Assembly (NCBI RefSeq): GCF_000687555.1
Contig: NZ_JHWJ01000012.1
Span: 1 to 64,000 of the forward strand
Length of the DNA: 64,000 nt
Source: [Clostridium] aerotolerans DSM 5434
GTDB taxonomy: Bacteria > Bacillota > Clostridia > Lachnospirales > Lachnospiraceae
Direction of reading: 5' to 3'
Part shown: positions 52,242 to 61,022 of the stretch, in pieces
Layout: each line of letters opens with the position of its first letter
How positions within the stretch are numbered: position 1 is the first letter of the stretch
Notes under the pieces: generated by a model
Database searches by the model: none
Told to the model about the DNA's origin: nothing
What the model saw: the letters and a program-made list of their open reading frames with translations, nothing else
Program-made: the position numbers and the translations under genes

Positions 52242-53831
52242 CTAATGTCTGGCCCCTTTTCTAAACTTTGACGGGGTACAACCCTTCACGGAGATAAACC
52301 GGTTCACAAAGTAATCCAGGTCGTGATACCCAACTTCCTCCGCAATCTGATATATTTTATCATCGGTCCTGAGGAGCCGGACCGCCGCCTGCTCGATGCG
52401 GCAGTTGTTTAAGTAGTCCTTAAAGGACATGCCGTATTTTTTCCGGAAGAGCTGTCCTAAGTAAGCGCTGTTTAAGTAGTATTTGTTGCTGTATTCCCGT
52501 AAGGTCAGATTTTTTCCATAATTTTTCCGGATGTCTTTCTCTACTTCATAGAGGATATCCTTTGATAAGTGTTTACGAAGCTGCTCCAAATAGGCTGCAT
52601 ATTCACAGGATAACCGGGTCAAATGCTCCTTGCCTCCTCTTAGCATCTCTCCCTCAAAGGAATTCTCACTGATGAAACGCATGATTTCCTCCTGATTGAC
52701 ATAGCTGTCCTGTTCGGATGCCAGGTGAATGAGTTGAAACAGCAGGTAATTAATGTTTAAATTGACCGTATCCATGGTAAATCTCATATGGTTCATCTCT
52801 TCAAACAGCTTTTCTACGCATTCCCCAATTCTTCCCTTTGCATTCTGTTCCACTGCAAGGAGCAAGTCGTCCAGATATTGTTTACATAATACAATACCAT
52901 TGTTATTGACCTGTACTTCTTTTTCATAAAAATAGATGCGCCGTTTTTTCCGGAACGCCTGAAAAGAACGGAGAATTCTGGCTGCCCCATAGGAGTTTGA
53001 TATTTTAGAAATATCCCCCACCTTTTTTCCCACCAGCATGACCACAGGAAGATTCATTGCCTCGTATAAATAGTCCCGGAACGCTTCTAAATATTCTTTT
53101 TGCGTCTGCTTCTTTTCTTTTGCCATATATTCACAGTAGATAAATCCGATATCATAGCTTTTTTCATGGCTGGTCACATCGAAAATGCAATGATCTCCGT
53201 CCTCTTTTAAGAACTCCAGGCACGCAGCGTAAAGCTTTCTTTGCTGGTTCCTTTTTTCTTCATCCATTAATTCTTCCATCTGACCAATGTTGTCTATTTC
53301 GATATCAACGTAACTGATCCCTTCTGACCACTTCATGTGCTCCCTGATGTAATCCAGATTGATCTGATCGTATTTTCCAAAGATGAGAGAAATCATGTTC
53401 CTTGCAAGATACGCCTTTTCCATCTTCTGAGTGTTCTGTTTTTGTGTCTTACTTCCCTGGCTCTGATAATTTAACCGGTGGAGGACCCGAAGCAGCTCTT
53501 CCTTGACCACTGGCTTTAGTATGTAATCAAAGCAGTCATTGCGGATTGCCTGCTGGGCAAAGTTAAAATCACTGAAGCCGCTTAAAATAATAAAATAAGC
53601 ATCGGAGATCTTCTCTTTTCTTATGACCTCTAATAGCTCCAGTCCTGACATCACAGGCATCTTAATGTCTGCTACGATTAAATCTACCTGTTGTTCCTTT
53701 AGGTAGCTTAAAGCCTCCATTCCATTAGCAGCTGTCTTTACGATCTCATAACCTTCTTCTTCCCAATCGATTAAAACCTTTAATCCCTGTACGATAAATG
53801 GCTCATCATCTACTAATAAAACACGAAACAT
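52242..53831 (-). CDS. Response regulator with AraC-type DNA-binding domain (YesN-like)
   Basis: This is a 529-residue transcription activator. The receiver domain (1-120) has acidic DDE near 8-10, phospho-acceptor Asp in VADIKMP near 55, and Lys in LKPVVKEE. A long helical linker follows, then two AraC helix-turn-helices in the last 100 residues (SAYLGQLFRKKYGMSFKDYL, IAEEVGYHDLDYFVNRF). GGGGAG precedes the start at 53831, just after the kinase stop. It probably activates the importer operon downstream. Confidence 0.93.
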   Translation of the reverse strand: MFRVLLVDDEPFIVQGLKVLIDWEEEGYEIVKTAANGMEALSYLKEQQVDLIVADIKMPVMSGLELLEVIRKEKISDAYFIILSGFSDFNFAQQAIRNDCFDYILKPVVKEELLRVLHRLNYQSQGSKTQKQNTQKMEKAYLARNMISLIFGKYDQINLDYIREHMKWSEGISYVDIEIDNIGQMEELMDEEKRNQQRKLYAACLEFLKEDGDHCIFDVTSHEKSYDIGFIYCEYMAKEKKQTQKEYLEAFRDYLYEAMNLPVVMLVGKKVGDISKISNSYGAARILRSFQAFRKKRRIYFYEKEVQVNNNGIVLCKQYLDDLLLAVEQNAKGRIGECVEKLFEEMNHMRFTMDTVNLNINYLLFQLIHLASEQDSYVNQEEIMRFISENSFEGEMLRGGKEHLTRLSCEYAAYLEQLRKHLSKDILYEVEKDIRKNYGKNLTLREYSNKYYLNSAYLGQLFRKKYGMSFKDYLNNCRIEQAAVRLLRTDDKIYQIAEEVGYHDLDYFVNRFISVKGCTPSKFRKGARH

Positions 53832-53845
53832 AACTACTCCCCCCA

Positions 53846-55615
53846 TTATTTCGATAGATTTGATACCGGTATTTTGATAGTTACCATAGTGGAAATTCCA
53901 GCTTCGCTTTCCACATCAAAGGATACCTGATTGTCCGTGGCCATCTTAAGGCGCAGACAGGCATTTAAAATGCCGACCCCTTTCTTATCCTTTAATTTGT
54001 CTATGCTGGCATGTTCCATCTTGTATTTCAGCTGGTTTAAAAATGTCTCCTCGATTCCTTCTCCTGTATCTTCGATTTCCATATAAAACAGCTCATCTTT
54101 TAGATAAATGCGGACAAAAATCCAGCCCTCCGTGGTTTTGCTTTCTATCCCGTGAACACATGCATTTTCTGCAAAGGTTACGATAGTCAGCTTTGGAACC
54201 CGGTAATCCAGACATTCCTCCATAATCTCAAGCTTATAAGATAGCCGGTCCCCGAACCGGTATTTCTGAAGCTGTAAATAAGCCTCTACAAATGAAATCT
54301 CTTCCTTTACGGTGATGAAATCCGTTCCCCAATCGAAATTCTGCCGCTCCATCATGGCCAGTTTTTCTACCATGCAGGCTGTTTCTTTTTCATTTTTTAA
54401 TAGGCTGTGCATACGAATGCTTTCCAGTGCATTAAAGAGAAAGTGTGGATTGATCTGACTGTGAAGGGCTAAAAGCTCTGCATTCTGTCTCTCAATATCC
54501 ATCTCCTGCTCTCTTAGACGGTCGATATAAACCGTTTGAATCAAGTCGTTAATGGTAGCAACCATCCGGTTGTAATTGCGCATTACAATTCCGATTTCAT
54601 CCTCTCCTCTAACATTCTTAATTTCCATCAGCTTTTCATCGTCGATTCGTTTAAAGGCTTCGCTCAGTTCCTTTAATCGTTCCGTGAAGGACTCGCTGAT
54701 CATCTTCATAAAGATCCACGGAAGTATGGTGTTAATGAATATAAGCAGGGCAATGAGAGGCATGTTGTTCATGATCTGGCTTATGGTCTGTATCTTCGGC
54801 TTTAATACATAGACTTTAAGTTCTGTTCCATAAGATGTGAAGGCAGTTTCATAGCCAACCTGCTTTTGAAGATCAAAGGTATCGAACTCATTCCATTGAC
54901 CGAAATGCCCCTGATTTGACAGTATGATCTTATCATTCCAGCACACGTAGACCGGTGCGTCATAATTCATCTTTACAATGCTTTGTGCCATGCCGCTGTA
55001 ATCAAGATCCATTTTGACAATCTTTTCGCAACCGTCCCTCCGGTAGAAATTAAGCCTTCTTATAAAAGAAATCCTTCTCCTGGTATCTACCAGGGGAATG
55101 TTGCTGTCATCGTAATAAATACATAGGATTCCATCCTGGTCCGAGGCGCTTAGCTTCCGGTACCATTCCTGACTTTTAACCGTGGACAATCTTCTAAATT
55201 CCCCTCCGCTAATGATGGTTGGATTGTCCGCATACATGGTGATTTTAGATGCCGTGGTACCGATGCTGCTTTCAAACAAGGAATCCTTCATAAATGCCTG
55301 ATAGCTCAGGTAATAATCAAGTCCTGATTCAAACTGCTTATCCAGGAATTGATTGACGTACTTGTTCATATAGATTTTTTTGGTGGTGCCTGCTGCATCT
55401 TCCACATCATAGTAGAAATTATATTTGACTGCGCTTGCTATGCCTTCCATCCCTTTTTGCATGGAAGCATTTTCCGATGCAATGAATATGTAAATGATCG
55501 CACTATCCGTAATGATGAGAGGAAGTAATACGCAATACACATAAAGAAATTTCAGCTTTTTCTTTAATTGGTAATCATCTAATCTGCTCCTAATACTTTT
55601 CCATAACCGCCCCAT
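53846..55615 (-). CDS. Sensor histidine kinase, YesM type
   Basis: This 589-residue membrane kinase has helices near 20-42 and 285-305 flanking a large extracytoplasmic sensor, then HAMP (about 310-365) and the His_kinase domain (SQINPHFLFNAL with the phospho-His) and HATPase (ENACVHGIE, GVGILNACLR). In the N-box, Cys replaces the more usual Ile/Val. It probably senses a sugar directly or with the binding protein. It forms an operon with the response regulator. Confidence 0.93.
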   Translation of the reverse strand: MGRLWKSIRSRLDDYQLKKKLKFLYVYCVLLPLIITDSAIIYIFIASENASMQKGMEGIASAVKYNFYYDVEDAAGTTKKIYMNKYVNQFLDKQFESGLDYYLSYQAFMKDSLFESSIGTTASKITMYADNPTIISGGEFRRLSTVKSQEWYRKLSASDQDGILCIYYDDSNIPLVDTRRRISFIRRLNFYRRDGCEKIVKMDLDYSGMAQSIVKMNYDAPVYVCWNDKIILSNQGHFGQWNEFDTFDLQKQVGYETAFTSYGTELKVYVLKPKIQTISQIMNNMPLIALLIFINTILPWIFMKMISESFTERLKELSEAFKRIDDEKLMEIKNVRGEDEIGIVMRNYNRMVATINDLIQTVYIDRLREQEMDIERQNAELLALHSQINPHFLFNALESIRMHSLLKNEKETACMVEKLAMMERQNFDWGTDFITVKEEISFVEAYLQLQKYRFGDRLSYKLEIMEECLDYRVPKLTIVTFAENACVHGIESKTTEGWIFVRIYLKDELFYMEIEDTGEGIEETFLNQLKYKMEHASIDKLKDKKGVGILNACLRLKMATDNQVSFDVESEAGISTMVTIKIPVSNLSK

Positions 55616-55741
55616 GGTTACCCCCTGTTATCTTTTGTCCCTTTGTTTATACTCATTATACGGGACAAACTCTCATTATCCTCCTGACAAATTATATGTA
55701 TATGCCCGGTAAACTTTTGATATCCGGGGAAAGATATAAAA

Positions 55742-55777
55742 AGCGCATCAGGCTCCTGACATAAAACCTGATGCGCT
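55742..55777. terminator. Terminator of the NlpC/P60 gene
   Basis: AGCGCATCAGG (55742-55752) pairs with CCTGATGCGCT (55767-55777); TTTTTATA follows on the minus strand. Confidence 0.9.
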
Positions 55778-55782
55778 CTCTT

Positions 55783-56337
55783 TTATTCGCTTAAAATTCT
55801 TCTTATGGACTGGATGGGCATAAAATCTACACTTGATACTTTAATGCCATCCTCAGGGCCGCTTGCATGGATGAGCTTATAGTCTCCTCCATAAATTCCG
55901 ATATGGCCTATGTACGAAATCAGATCACCTGGTTTTGCATTCTCTATTCCATTTATCTCAATTCCTGCTTTTCCCTGCTCTCCTGAGGTTCTTGGCAGGT
56001 TGACTCCAAACTGCTTATAGATACTCAGTACAAACCCGGAGCAGTCCGCTCCTTCCGTCAGGCTTGTCCCTCCATACACGTAAGGATTCCCAAGAAACTG
56101 CCTGGCATAAGCGGCTACCTCCTGTCCCTTACCTGAGATAAGGCCAGACGACATACCAACACCAGGTCCTTTACTTCCTCCAGATGGGCCTGCCGGACCT
56201 GCCAACGCCTCAAACGGCATAGGCGGTACAATGGTTATGTTCTGAGTCTTTAACGTATCAGCCTTTGCCGGAACACTTCCTGCAGAGATTAAAAAAAGAC
56301 TTAATATGAATGCTTTGACCAATAATTTCTTTCGCAT
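55783..56337 (-). CDS. Secreted NlpC/P60 peptidoglycan endopeptidase
   Basis: This is a 184-residue exported cell-wall hydrolase. Signal peptide 1-26 (ending AKA), a Gly/Pro/Ser linker (about 45-68) and a C-terminal NlpC/P60 domain are visible. The catalytic triad is Cys99 in GADCSGFV, His145 in GHIGIY and His157 in KLIHASG. It probably cuts stem peptides in wall turnover. It lacks SH3 or LysM wall-binding modules. It is monocistronic with its own terminator. Confidence 0.93.
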   Translation of the reverse strand: MRKKLLVKAFILSLFLISAGSVPAKADTLKTQNITIVPPMPFEALAGPAGPSGGSKGPGVGMSSGLISGKGQEVAAYARQFLGNPYVYGGTSLTEGADCSGFVLSIYKQFGVNLPRTSGEQGKAGIEINGIENAKPGDLISYIGHIGIYGGDYKLIHASGPEDGIKVSSVDFMPIQSIRRILSE

Positions 56338-56361
56338 ATATTTCTCCCTGTCTGATGTTTT

Positions 56362-56901
56362 TTATAATCCCATCTCCACGGCTTCTTCCAGAAGGAACCG
56401 GTGGTATGTCACATGATTTTCATGAAACTTTAAATAGTATCTGTAATAATCAAAGGAGGCGTCTTCAAAAAATATGATATAATCGCACTCCTCCTGGTCT
56501 GATGATTTGCAGATAATTCTTCCCTTGGAATAGTTTCCAAATACGCTTAAGATATCATCCAGTGTGGTACCTGGCTTTTCCACCGCTTTGATAAATTCTC
56601 TTAAAAACCCGTTATCCTCCACATTCTGATATACGTATTCCACTCCTTCGGGGGAAATTTCAAAACAAAACCGTTCCTGGCTTTTTGTAATCCTTACGCT
56701 GTGAAGCCTGTCCTTTGTATATTCCTTAAAGCCTTCCATAAAGGCCTTTATCTCTTCTTTTGATTCTCCATCTATCTTTACTGCTCTTATAAGAGCCTTT
56801 TCCGGATAATAAAACCGAATGGCTTCTCTTTCGTATCCTAATTTAATCTGAACTTCCTTGATTGAATTAATGAGCATCTGTTCTAAAAAAGCATACTGCA
56901 T
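56362..56901 (-). CDS. Conserved hypothetical protein (DUF3877-like)
   Basis: This 179-residue soluble protein is similar to DUF3877, a Lachnospiraceae family of unknown role. The conserved feature is the N-terminal LINSIKEVQIKLGYEREAIRFYYP; the rest is mixed alpha/beta. The start at 56901 follows GGGAGAAG. It lies 24 bases before the NlpC/P60 gene and may share its transcript. No function is proposed. Confidence 0.75.
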   Translation of the reverse strand: MQYAFLEQMLINSIKEVQIKLGYEREAIRFYYPEKALIRAVKIDGESKEEIKAFMEGFKEYTKDRLHSVRITKSQERFCFEISPEGVEYVYQNVEDNGFLREFIKAVEKPGTTLDDILSVFGNYSKGRIICKSSDQEECDYIIFFEDASFDYYRYYLKFHENHVTYHRFLLEEAVEMGL

Positions 56902-56991
56902 GTCTCTTCTCCCAACCTGGTGCCTGTCCTTTTTAGGCAACATCTATCCCTATTATAGTCAATCATCACCTTACCAGTCAAGTCCGTTCTG

Positions 56992-57927
56992 CTATAGGTG
57001 GAGCCTTCGGATGATTTTATAAATTATGGCACCTTCCATTACTAAGGGCTGGGAATGGGCAAAAAAGACGATTCCTTCTGCCGGGGCCAAAATATGGCTG
57101 ATGACCTCTCCTTCAAAGGGATCGAGAATCTCTGCAAGGACATCTCCCCGTCTTACCTCCTGTCCCGGCTGAAAGCAGGGACGGTAAATACCGGCCTGGT
57201 CTGTCCTTACACTTGCCAGGTCATTTTCATGAAGAACCGTGGCAATGTAACCGCTGTGGCCTGGATATCGGATCATACCCATTCTTGTTAAGAAGCGAAG
57301 TACAGAGGCCGCTGCAAGCTTGGCTGACTCTTCGTCAATCTGATCTGTACTGCTGGTGTAAACAGAGAATGCATTGGTCCCATTTATCTGCCAGTTATAA
57401 TTTAGAGTCACCTTATCAATTGGCTTTGCTTCCCGTATAAGCACATAGGGTAAACCAAATAAATTAGCAAGGCTTGGATTTTGTACCCCAGTGTCCATCA
57501 TTCTCACATGGGGAATAAAATCTCCGGGCATATAAAAGCTGGTAAACTGAATGCCATAGCTGTATTCCTTGACTGCCTCAAAGACTCCTGCTGCGATCCG
57601 CTTTGTAGTTTCTCCCTTCAGCTCTCCCGGGAACATACGGTTGATATCGGAATCATCGGTGGGCCAGAATCTTTTTCCCACATTCATGGACGCTGTATTA
57701 ATGGTTGGGATTACTACGATCTCGTTGCCCTTAACAATGGCGCCTCTCTCCTCCAGTTCTTTTAGCTGGCGGATGAGCTGGGAGCATATATAGAGCTGCT
57801 GAACTTCATTTCCCCGGCATGCTCCCATGATGCAGACGGACTTGTCTCCCTTTCCAAAGTGATAGCCGTAGATGTCCATATGATCACGGTAGAGGTTGCT
57901 CACCGTAAAAATGGGTTCTTTTCTCAT
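56992..57927 (-). CDS. M14-type succinylglutamate desuccinylase/aspartoacylase homologue lacking zinc ligands
   Basis: This 311-residue protein is a paralogue of its upstream neighbour and keeps the fold landmarks (DSDINRMFPGE, IPHVRM and a C-terminal barrel-sandwich region). Yet the first zinc His becomes Arg38 in CRGNE (the following Glu41 remains), the second His becomes Thr129, and the catalytic Glu is replaced near Tyr190. It is probably inactive as a hydrolase, possibly a partner subunit. The ATGA overlap with the active-looking gene implies coupled, near-equal translation. The start at 57927 has GGAGGGG upstream. Confidence 0.83.
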   Translation of the reverse strand: MRKEPIFTVSNLYRDHMDIYGYHFGKGDKSVCIMGACRGNEVQQLYICSQLIRQLKELEERGAIVKGNEIVVIPTINTASMNVGKRFWPTDDSDINRMFPGELKGETTKRIAAGVFEAVKEYSYGIQFTSFYMPGDFIPHVRMMDTGVQNPSLANLFGLPYVLIREAKPIDKVTLNYNWQINGTNAFSVYTSSTDQIDEESAKLAAASVLRFLTRMGMIRYPGHSGYIATVLHENDLASVRTDQAGIYRPCFQPGQEVRRGDVLAEILDPFEGEVISHILAPAEGIVFFAHSQPLVMEGAIIYKIIRRLHL

Positions 57928-58862
57928 TCCTCTTCCCCTCCTAACACCCTGGCCAGCAGGGAACCGGTAGAAACCACCGGATATTCTCTTAAGGTGAAAA
58001 CAAGACCGGAGATAGGAGATACCACTTCCTCCATGATCGTTCCGTCCAAAGGATTTAAGATCTGTCCCATTGGCTGGCCTTCTTTCACCACTCCCAGATG
58101 CTCTACAAAAGGCATGAAGATTCCAGCCTTTTCTGCATGGACAAGACCGAGCTTCCGGTTTAAGGATATCATAGGTTCCTTGGGAATAATGGTCTCTCCT
58201 GTCCACATGCCAAGCTCCTTCATCAGGCAGAAGATGCCCTCTGTTATCTGATGCCCGTAGCTTCTGGTGATCCGCATTCCCACGCCCATCTCTACCACAA
58301 AGGTAGGAACACCGATGCTGTTTAAGCCATGGGATAGAGTGGATTCAAGCACCGGAGCACTTTCATGAATCCACACAAGGTCCACGTTCATCTTTTTTGC
58401 ATAGGAAAGCAAAGCCTCCGCCCGGCTTCCGCTCATTCTTATCTGAGGAATCTCTCTTAAGAATATATTGCTTGCATGAAGGTCTACACAAAAGTCTGAG
58501 CCTTCTATATCTGCCATGATCCGGGAGGCGATATGCTCTGTCACGGCGCCTTCCTCATCTCCTGGAAAAATACGGTTCATATCAATATCAAAGCCTGGCA
58601 CTCCTCTGGTAACGGAATCTACCCCAAGAGGATTGAGGGCTGGATAAATATCTACAATTCCTTTTAAATGCTCTTTCTTTTCCCCAAGGAGCCGGTTCAG
58701 TTCATAGCAGACAAACTGCCCTTCCAGCTCATCACCATGAACCCCAGTGACAATGCTTAACCGCTTCTCATCTCCTGACAGCTTGTCCGGAGCGATTCTG
58801 TTCTTATATATATTCCAGCTCTCTCCTACAGGAAGCCCTACGGATACTACCTTTTCAATCAT
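57924..58862 (-). CDS. Succinylglutamate desuccinylase/aspartoacylase family hydrolase
   Basis: This is a 312-residue zinc deacylase of the M14-related family. The ligands His42 and Glu45 (GVHGDELEG) and His129 (DLHAS) and catalytic Glu191 (VVEMGVG) are in place. Residues 240-312 form a barrel-sandwich domain like a biotinyl/lipoyl fold (NPLDGTIMEEVVSPISGLVF). The substrate may be an N-acyl amino acid, unknown. The ribosome site is weak. Confidence 0.88.
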   Translation of the reverse strand: MIEKVVSVGLPVGESWNIYKNRIAPDKLSGDEKRLSIVTGVHGDELEGQFVCYELNRLLGEKKEHLKGIVDIYPALNPLGVDSVTRGVPGFDIDMNRIFPGDEEGAVTEHIASRIMADIEGSDFCVDLHASNIFLREIPQIRMSGSRAEALLSYAKKMNVDLVWIHESAPVLESTLSHGLNSIGVPTFVVEMGVGMRITRSYGHQITEGIFCLMKELGMWTGETIIPKEPMISLNRKLGLVHAEKAGIFMPFVEHLGVVKEGQPMGQILNPLDGTIMEEVVSPISGLVFTLREYPVVSTGSLLARVLGGEEE

Positions 58863-58996
58863 TCATCCACACCCTAACATTTCTATATTCTCATCAATAG
58901 CAATCATCTCCCATAAAATGCGGGTGATGCACCTTCTAAAAAAGGCAACGTATGCCCAAAATAGCGCCGCTGCCTAAGAAATAATATACCGTTTTT

Positions 58997-59605
58997 TTAA
59001 GAATTTGTCAATGAAGCCTGGTTCTCTAAAAGAATCTGAAGCACCATGGAGTCTCTGACTTTGCTTTTATGTGACAGGGGTTTTCCATTGGATCGGACAA
59101 GTCCATTTTCACACCATTTCTTTGCATGGTTTCTGGAAATGGAAAACTTCCGGACCAGCAGGGCATCCAATCTCAAATCGAATCCGGCAGGTACCCGTAA
59201 TTCCACTTCCATGATTCCTTCCATATTGCTGGTGCATTCCATCTCCTTCTCGATTACCTGGTATTCCATCCGGTTCTGGGATATTTCTGCTTTATTCTTT
59301 ATAAAAATTTCTTTGTCATTGCCATATTTCACTGCCAGGTCTTTGGAATTACTTAAAAACCCGTTGTATTCTTCCTTATTCACCCGCCCTGCATCTATCC
59401 GCTCCAGTACTGTCAGGTTATAGGTGGTATCACAGCATTCACACCGGAAGATCAGCCAGACATCAAGATGACTTCCATTGGCATTGACCCGGAATTTTTC
59501 GCTGTTTTTAAACTCCTTTTTTTCTTTGCACTTGGAACAGTTTTTTAAGATGGACGGCAGCTCTTTCGGCACAATGGTCCACTGGTTCCGTAAATTCTGA
59601 TTCAT
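58997..59605 (-). CDS. DUF1062-like protein with zinc ribbon and S4-like domain
   Basis: This 202-residue protein is of the DUF1062 type. The N-terminal part has two cysteine pairs (CSKC near 19-22 and CECC near 50-53), likely a zinc ribbon. The C-terminal part, about 140-195, follows the S4 RNA-binding pattern: LRLDALLVRKFSISRNHAKKW, then GLVRSNGK and a final strand. RNA binding is therefore likely but unproven. The start at 59605 has GGAGG 5 bases upstream. Confidence 0.8.
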   Translation of the reverse strand: MNQNLRNQWTIVPKELPSILKNCSKCKEKKEFKNSEKFRVNANGSHLDVWLIFRCECCDTTYNLTVLERIDAGRVNKEEYNGFLSNSKDLAVKYGNDKEIFIKNKAEISQNRMEYQVIEKEMECTSNMEGIMEVELRVPAGFDLRLDALLVRKFSISRNHAKKWCENGLVRSNGKPLSHKSKVRDSMVLQILLENQASLTNS

Positions 59606-59750
59606 AAGCTCCTCCAATCAGCATATCATTTACGGACTACTCTACCATGGCTGTCTTCCTGCTCCCACCTCATACTCGTTTCTGATGCAAAATGGAGAGT
59701 CTGGTTTGGATTACTCTGGTTCTATGCCCTAACCAATTACACAAAAAAAG

Positions 59751-59781
59751 ACAGAGCATCATGTCATCTTTGATGCTTTGC
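59751..59781 (-). terminator. Terminator of the CD3324-like gene
   Basis: On the minus strand GGCA-AAGCATCA and TGATGCT-CTGTC pair around a short loop, then TTTTTTT follows. The stem overlaps the stop codon of the gene. Confidence 0.75.
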
Positions 59782-60060
59782 CTTTTCCATATTTCTTTTT
59801 TCCTGCAGCACGATCCTCTGAATGCTTTTTTCCGATAGATAATATCGTTCTGCAAGGACACTGACGCAGGTGCCGGATGCGTAATCCCGAAAGATTGACC
59901 GGTCACGCCGGCATCTCTCTTCTCTGGCCCCGGTTCCCTCTCCCCAGGTCCTTTTGTTTTCCTGTTTTCTTGGAATATAAATATATTCCCCGTCTATATA
60001 CTTCTGGATCATTTCCACCAGTTCCTCTGGCATGATCTCACTTGCTTTCTGATAGCGCAT
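59764..60060 (-). CDS. CD3324-family helix-turn-helix protein
   Basis: This 98-residue protein resembles the CD3324 family of clostridia, related to Mor-like activators. Blocks are KASEIMPEELVEMIQKYIDGEYIYIPRK (in part) and a C-terminal helix-turn-helix with SVLAERYYLSEKSIQRIV. It is probably a small DNA-binding regulator; the target is unknown. The start at 60060 has GGGAGG 5 bases upstream. Confidence 0.82.
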   Translation of the reverse strand: MRYQKASEIMPEELVEMIQKYIDGEYIYIPRKQENKRTWGEGTGAREERCRRDRSIFRDYASGTCVSVLAERYYLSEKSIQRIVLQEKRNMEKAKHQR

Positions 60061-60122
60061 CGCTGCCTCCCAAACATATTTTTCTGTCCGGAATAGCAAA
60101 GGCTATACAATTACTTAATTCA

Positions 60123-60151
60123 CTGCATAACCTGTGCTATGCAGTCTTTTT
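60123..60151 (+). terminator. Orphan terminator-like hairpin on the plus strand
   Basis: CTGCATA (60123-60129) pairs with TATGCAG (60138-60144), followed by TCTTTTT. No plus-strand gene precedes it within several kilobases, so it is either chance or ends an antisense transcript. Confidence 0.35.
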
Positions 60152-60278
60152 GGGTTCCATCATAGAATAATCGCCTCCTATTTTTTGTATCTATGGGCAT
60201 TGATTGATTCTATTGTACCATAGGAGCACATAGATGAACACCTCAAATTCGAATCAGAACGAAGTTTGGGGCAGGATT

Positions 60279-60938
60279 TTAACTCTTAATGGTGACTCCA
60301 AGATATCTGGAAAGCTCTGCTGCCTGGTATAAATCAACAACAGCTCCACCTATCTCTTTCCCATCGTCAGAGAGAATCAGCCCTTTAATATTGCTGGTGG
60401 TAAAGTCGGTCCCTCTTAGCAGTGTCTTAAAAAAACTGGCTCTCTCTAAGTCCGCCCCATTCCAGATGACATCCTTAAAATGGCACTGGGTCAAAAAGCT
60501 GCCCCGCAGCTGGCTCTCTAAAAAACGGACATGCTCCAGCTTACAGGAATCTAAATTTGCATAATCAAGGTTACAGTCTGTAACCTTCATGTGAAGAATG
60601 GTGCTCCCGCCAAATATAGCCCCCATTCCTTTGCAGTGGCTAAACTCCGTCCGGTTAAAATAGCTGTCGGTAAATACACTGTTTGAAACATCACAGGAAC
60701 GAAAGATCACATCGTTAAATTCTCCCCGCAAAAAGCTGCAGTCCTGAAAGCTGCAATTTTCAAATATAACGGAGTAAAAGCGCATATGAGAAAGCTCTTC
60801 CCCTGTCATATGAATATTTTTAATGAGCGTATGTCTGACCGCTTCTTCCTCCTCTTTTTGAAGAAAAAGCTGGTCAGCCTCTTCATACACCCATTCCATT
60901 TCTCCATTTAAAATGGGAGCAAGTAATTTCTGGGCCAT
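60279..60938 (-). CDS. Pentapeptide-repeat protein
   Basis: This is a 219-residue protein. From about 50 to 185 it has A(D/N)Lxx-like five-residue repeats (FENCSFQDCSFLRGEF, CNLDYANLDSCKLEHV), which form a right-handed square helix. Some relatives mimic DNA and protect gyrase from quinolones, but most have no known role. AAGGAG is 11 bases before the ATG. It stands alone between small hypothetical genes and the chemoreceptor. Confidence 0.88.
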   Translation of the reverse strand: MAQKLLAPILNGEMEWVYEEADQLFLQKEEEEAVRHTLIKNIHMTGEELSHMRFYSVIFENCSFQDCSFLRGEFNDVIFRSCDVSNSVFTDSYFNRTEFSHCKGMGAIFGGSTILHMKVTDCNLDYANLDSCKLEHVRFLESQLRGSFLTQCHFKDVIWNGADLERASFFKTLLRGTDFTTSNIKGLILSDDGKEIGGAVVDLYQAAELSRYLGVTIKS

Positions 60939-61022
60939 GGATCATGGTTCTCCTTCCCTGTTTTCCTGCTATTATTATGCCATAATGAGGAAAGAGGGAC
61001 AACCCTTTGATATCAATCTTTT

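Noticed and set aside
59670-59906. A 78-codon minus-strand open frame overlapping the CD3324-like gene
   Set aside because: It runs through the terminator and is out of frame with the recognised helix-turn-helix protein.
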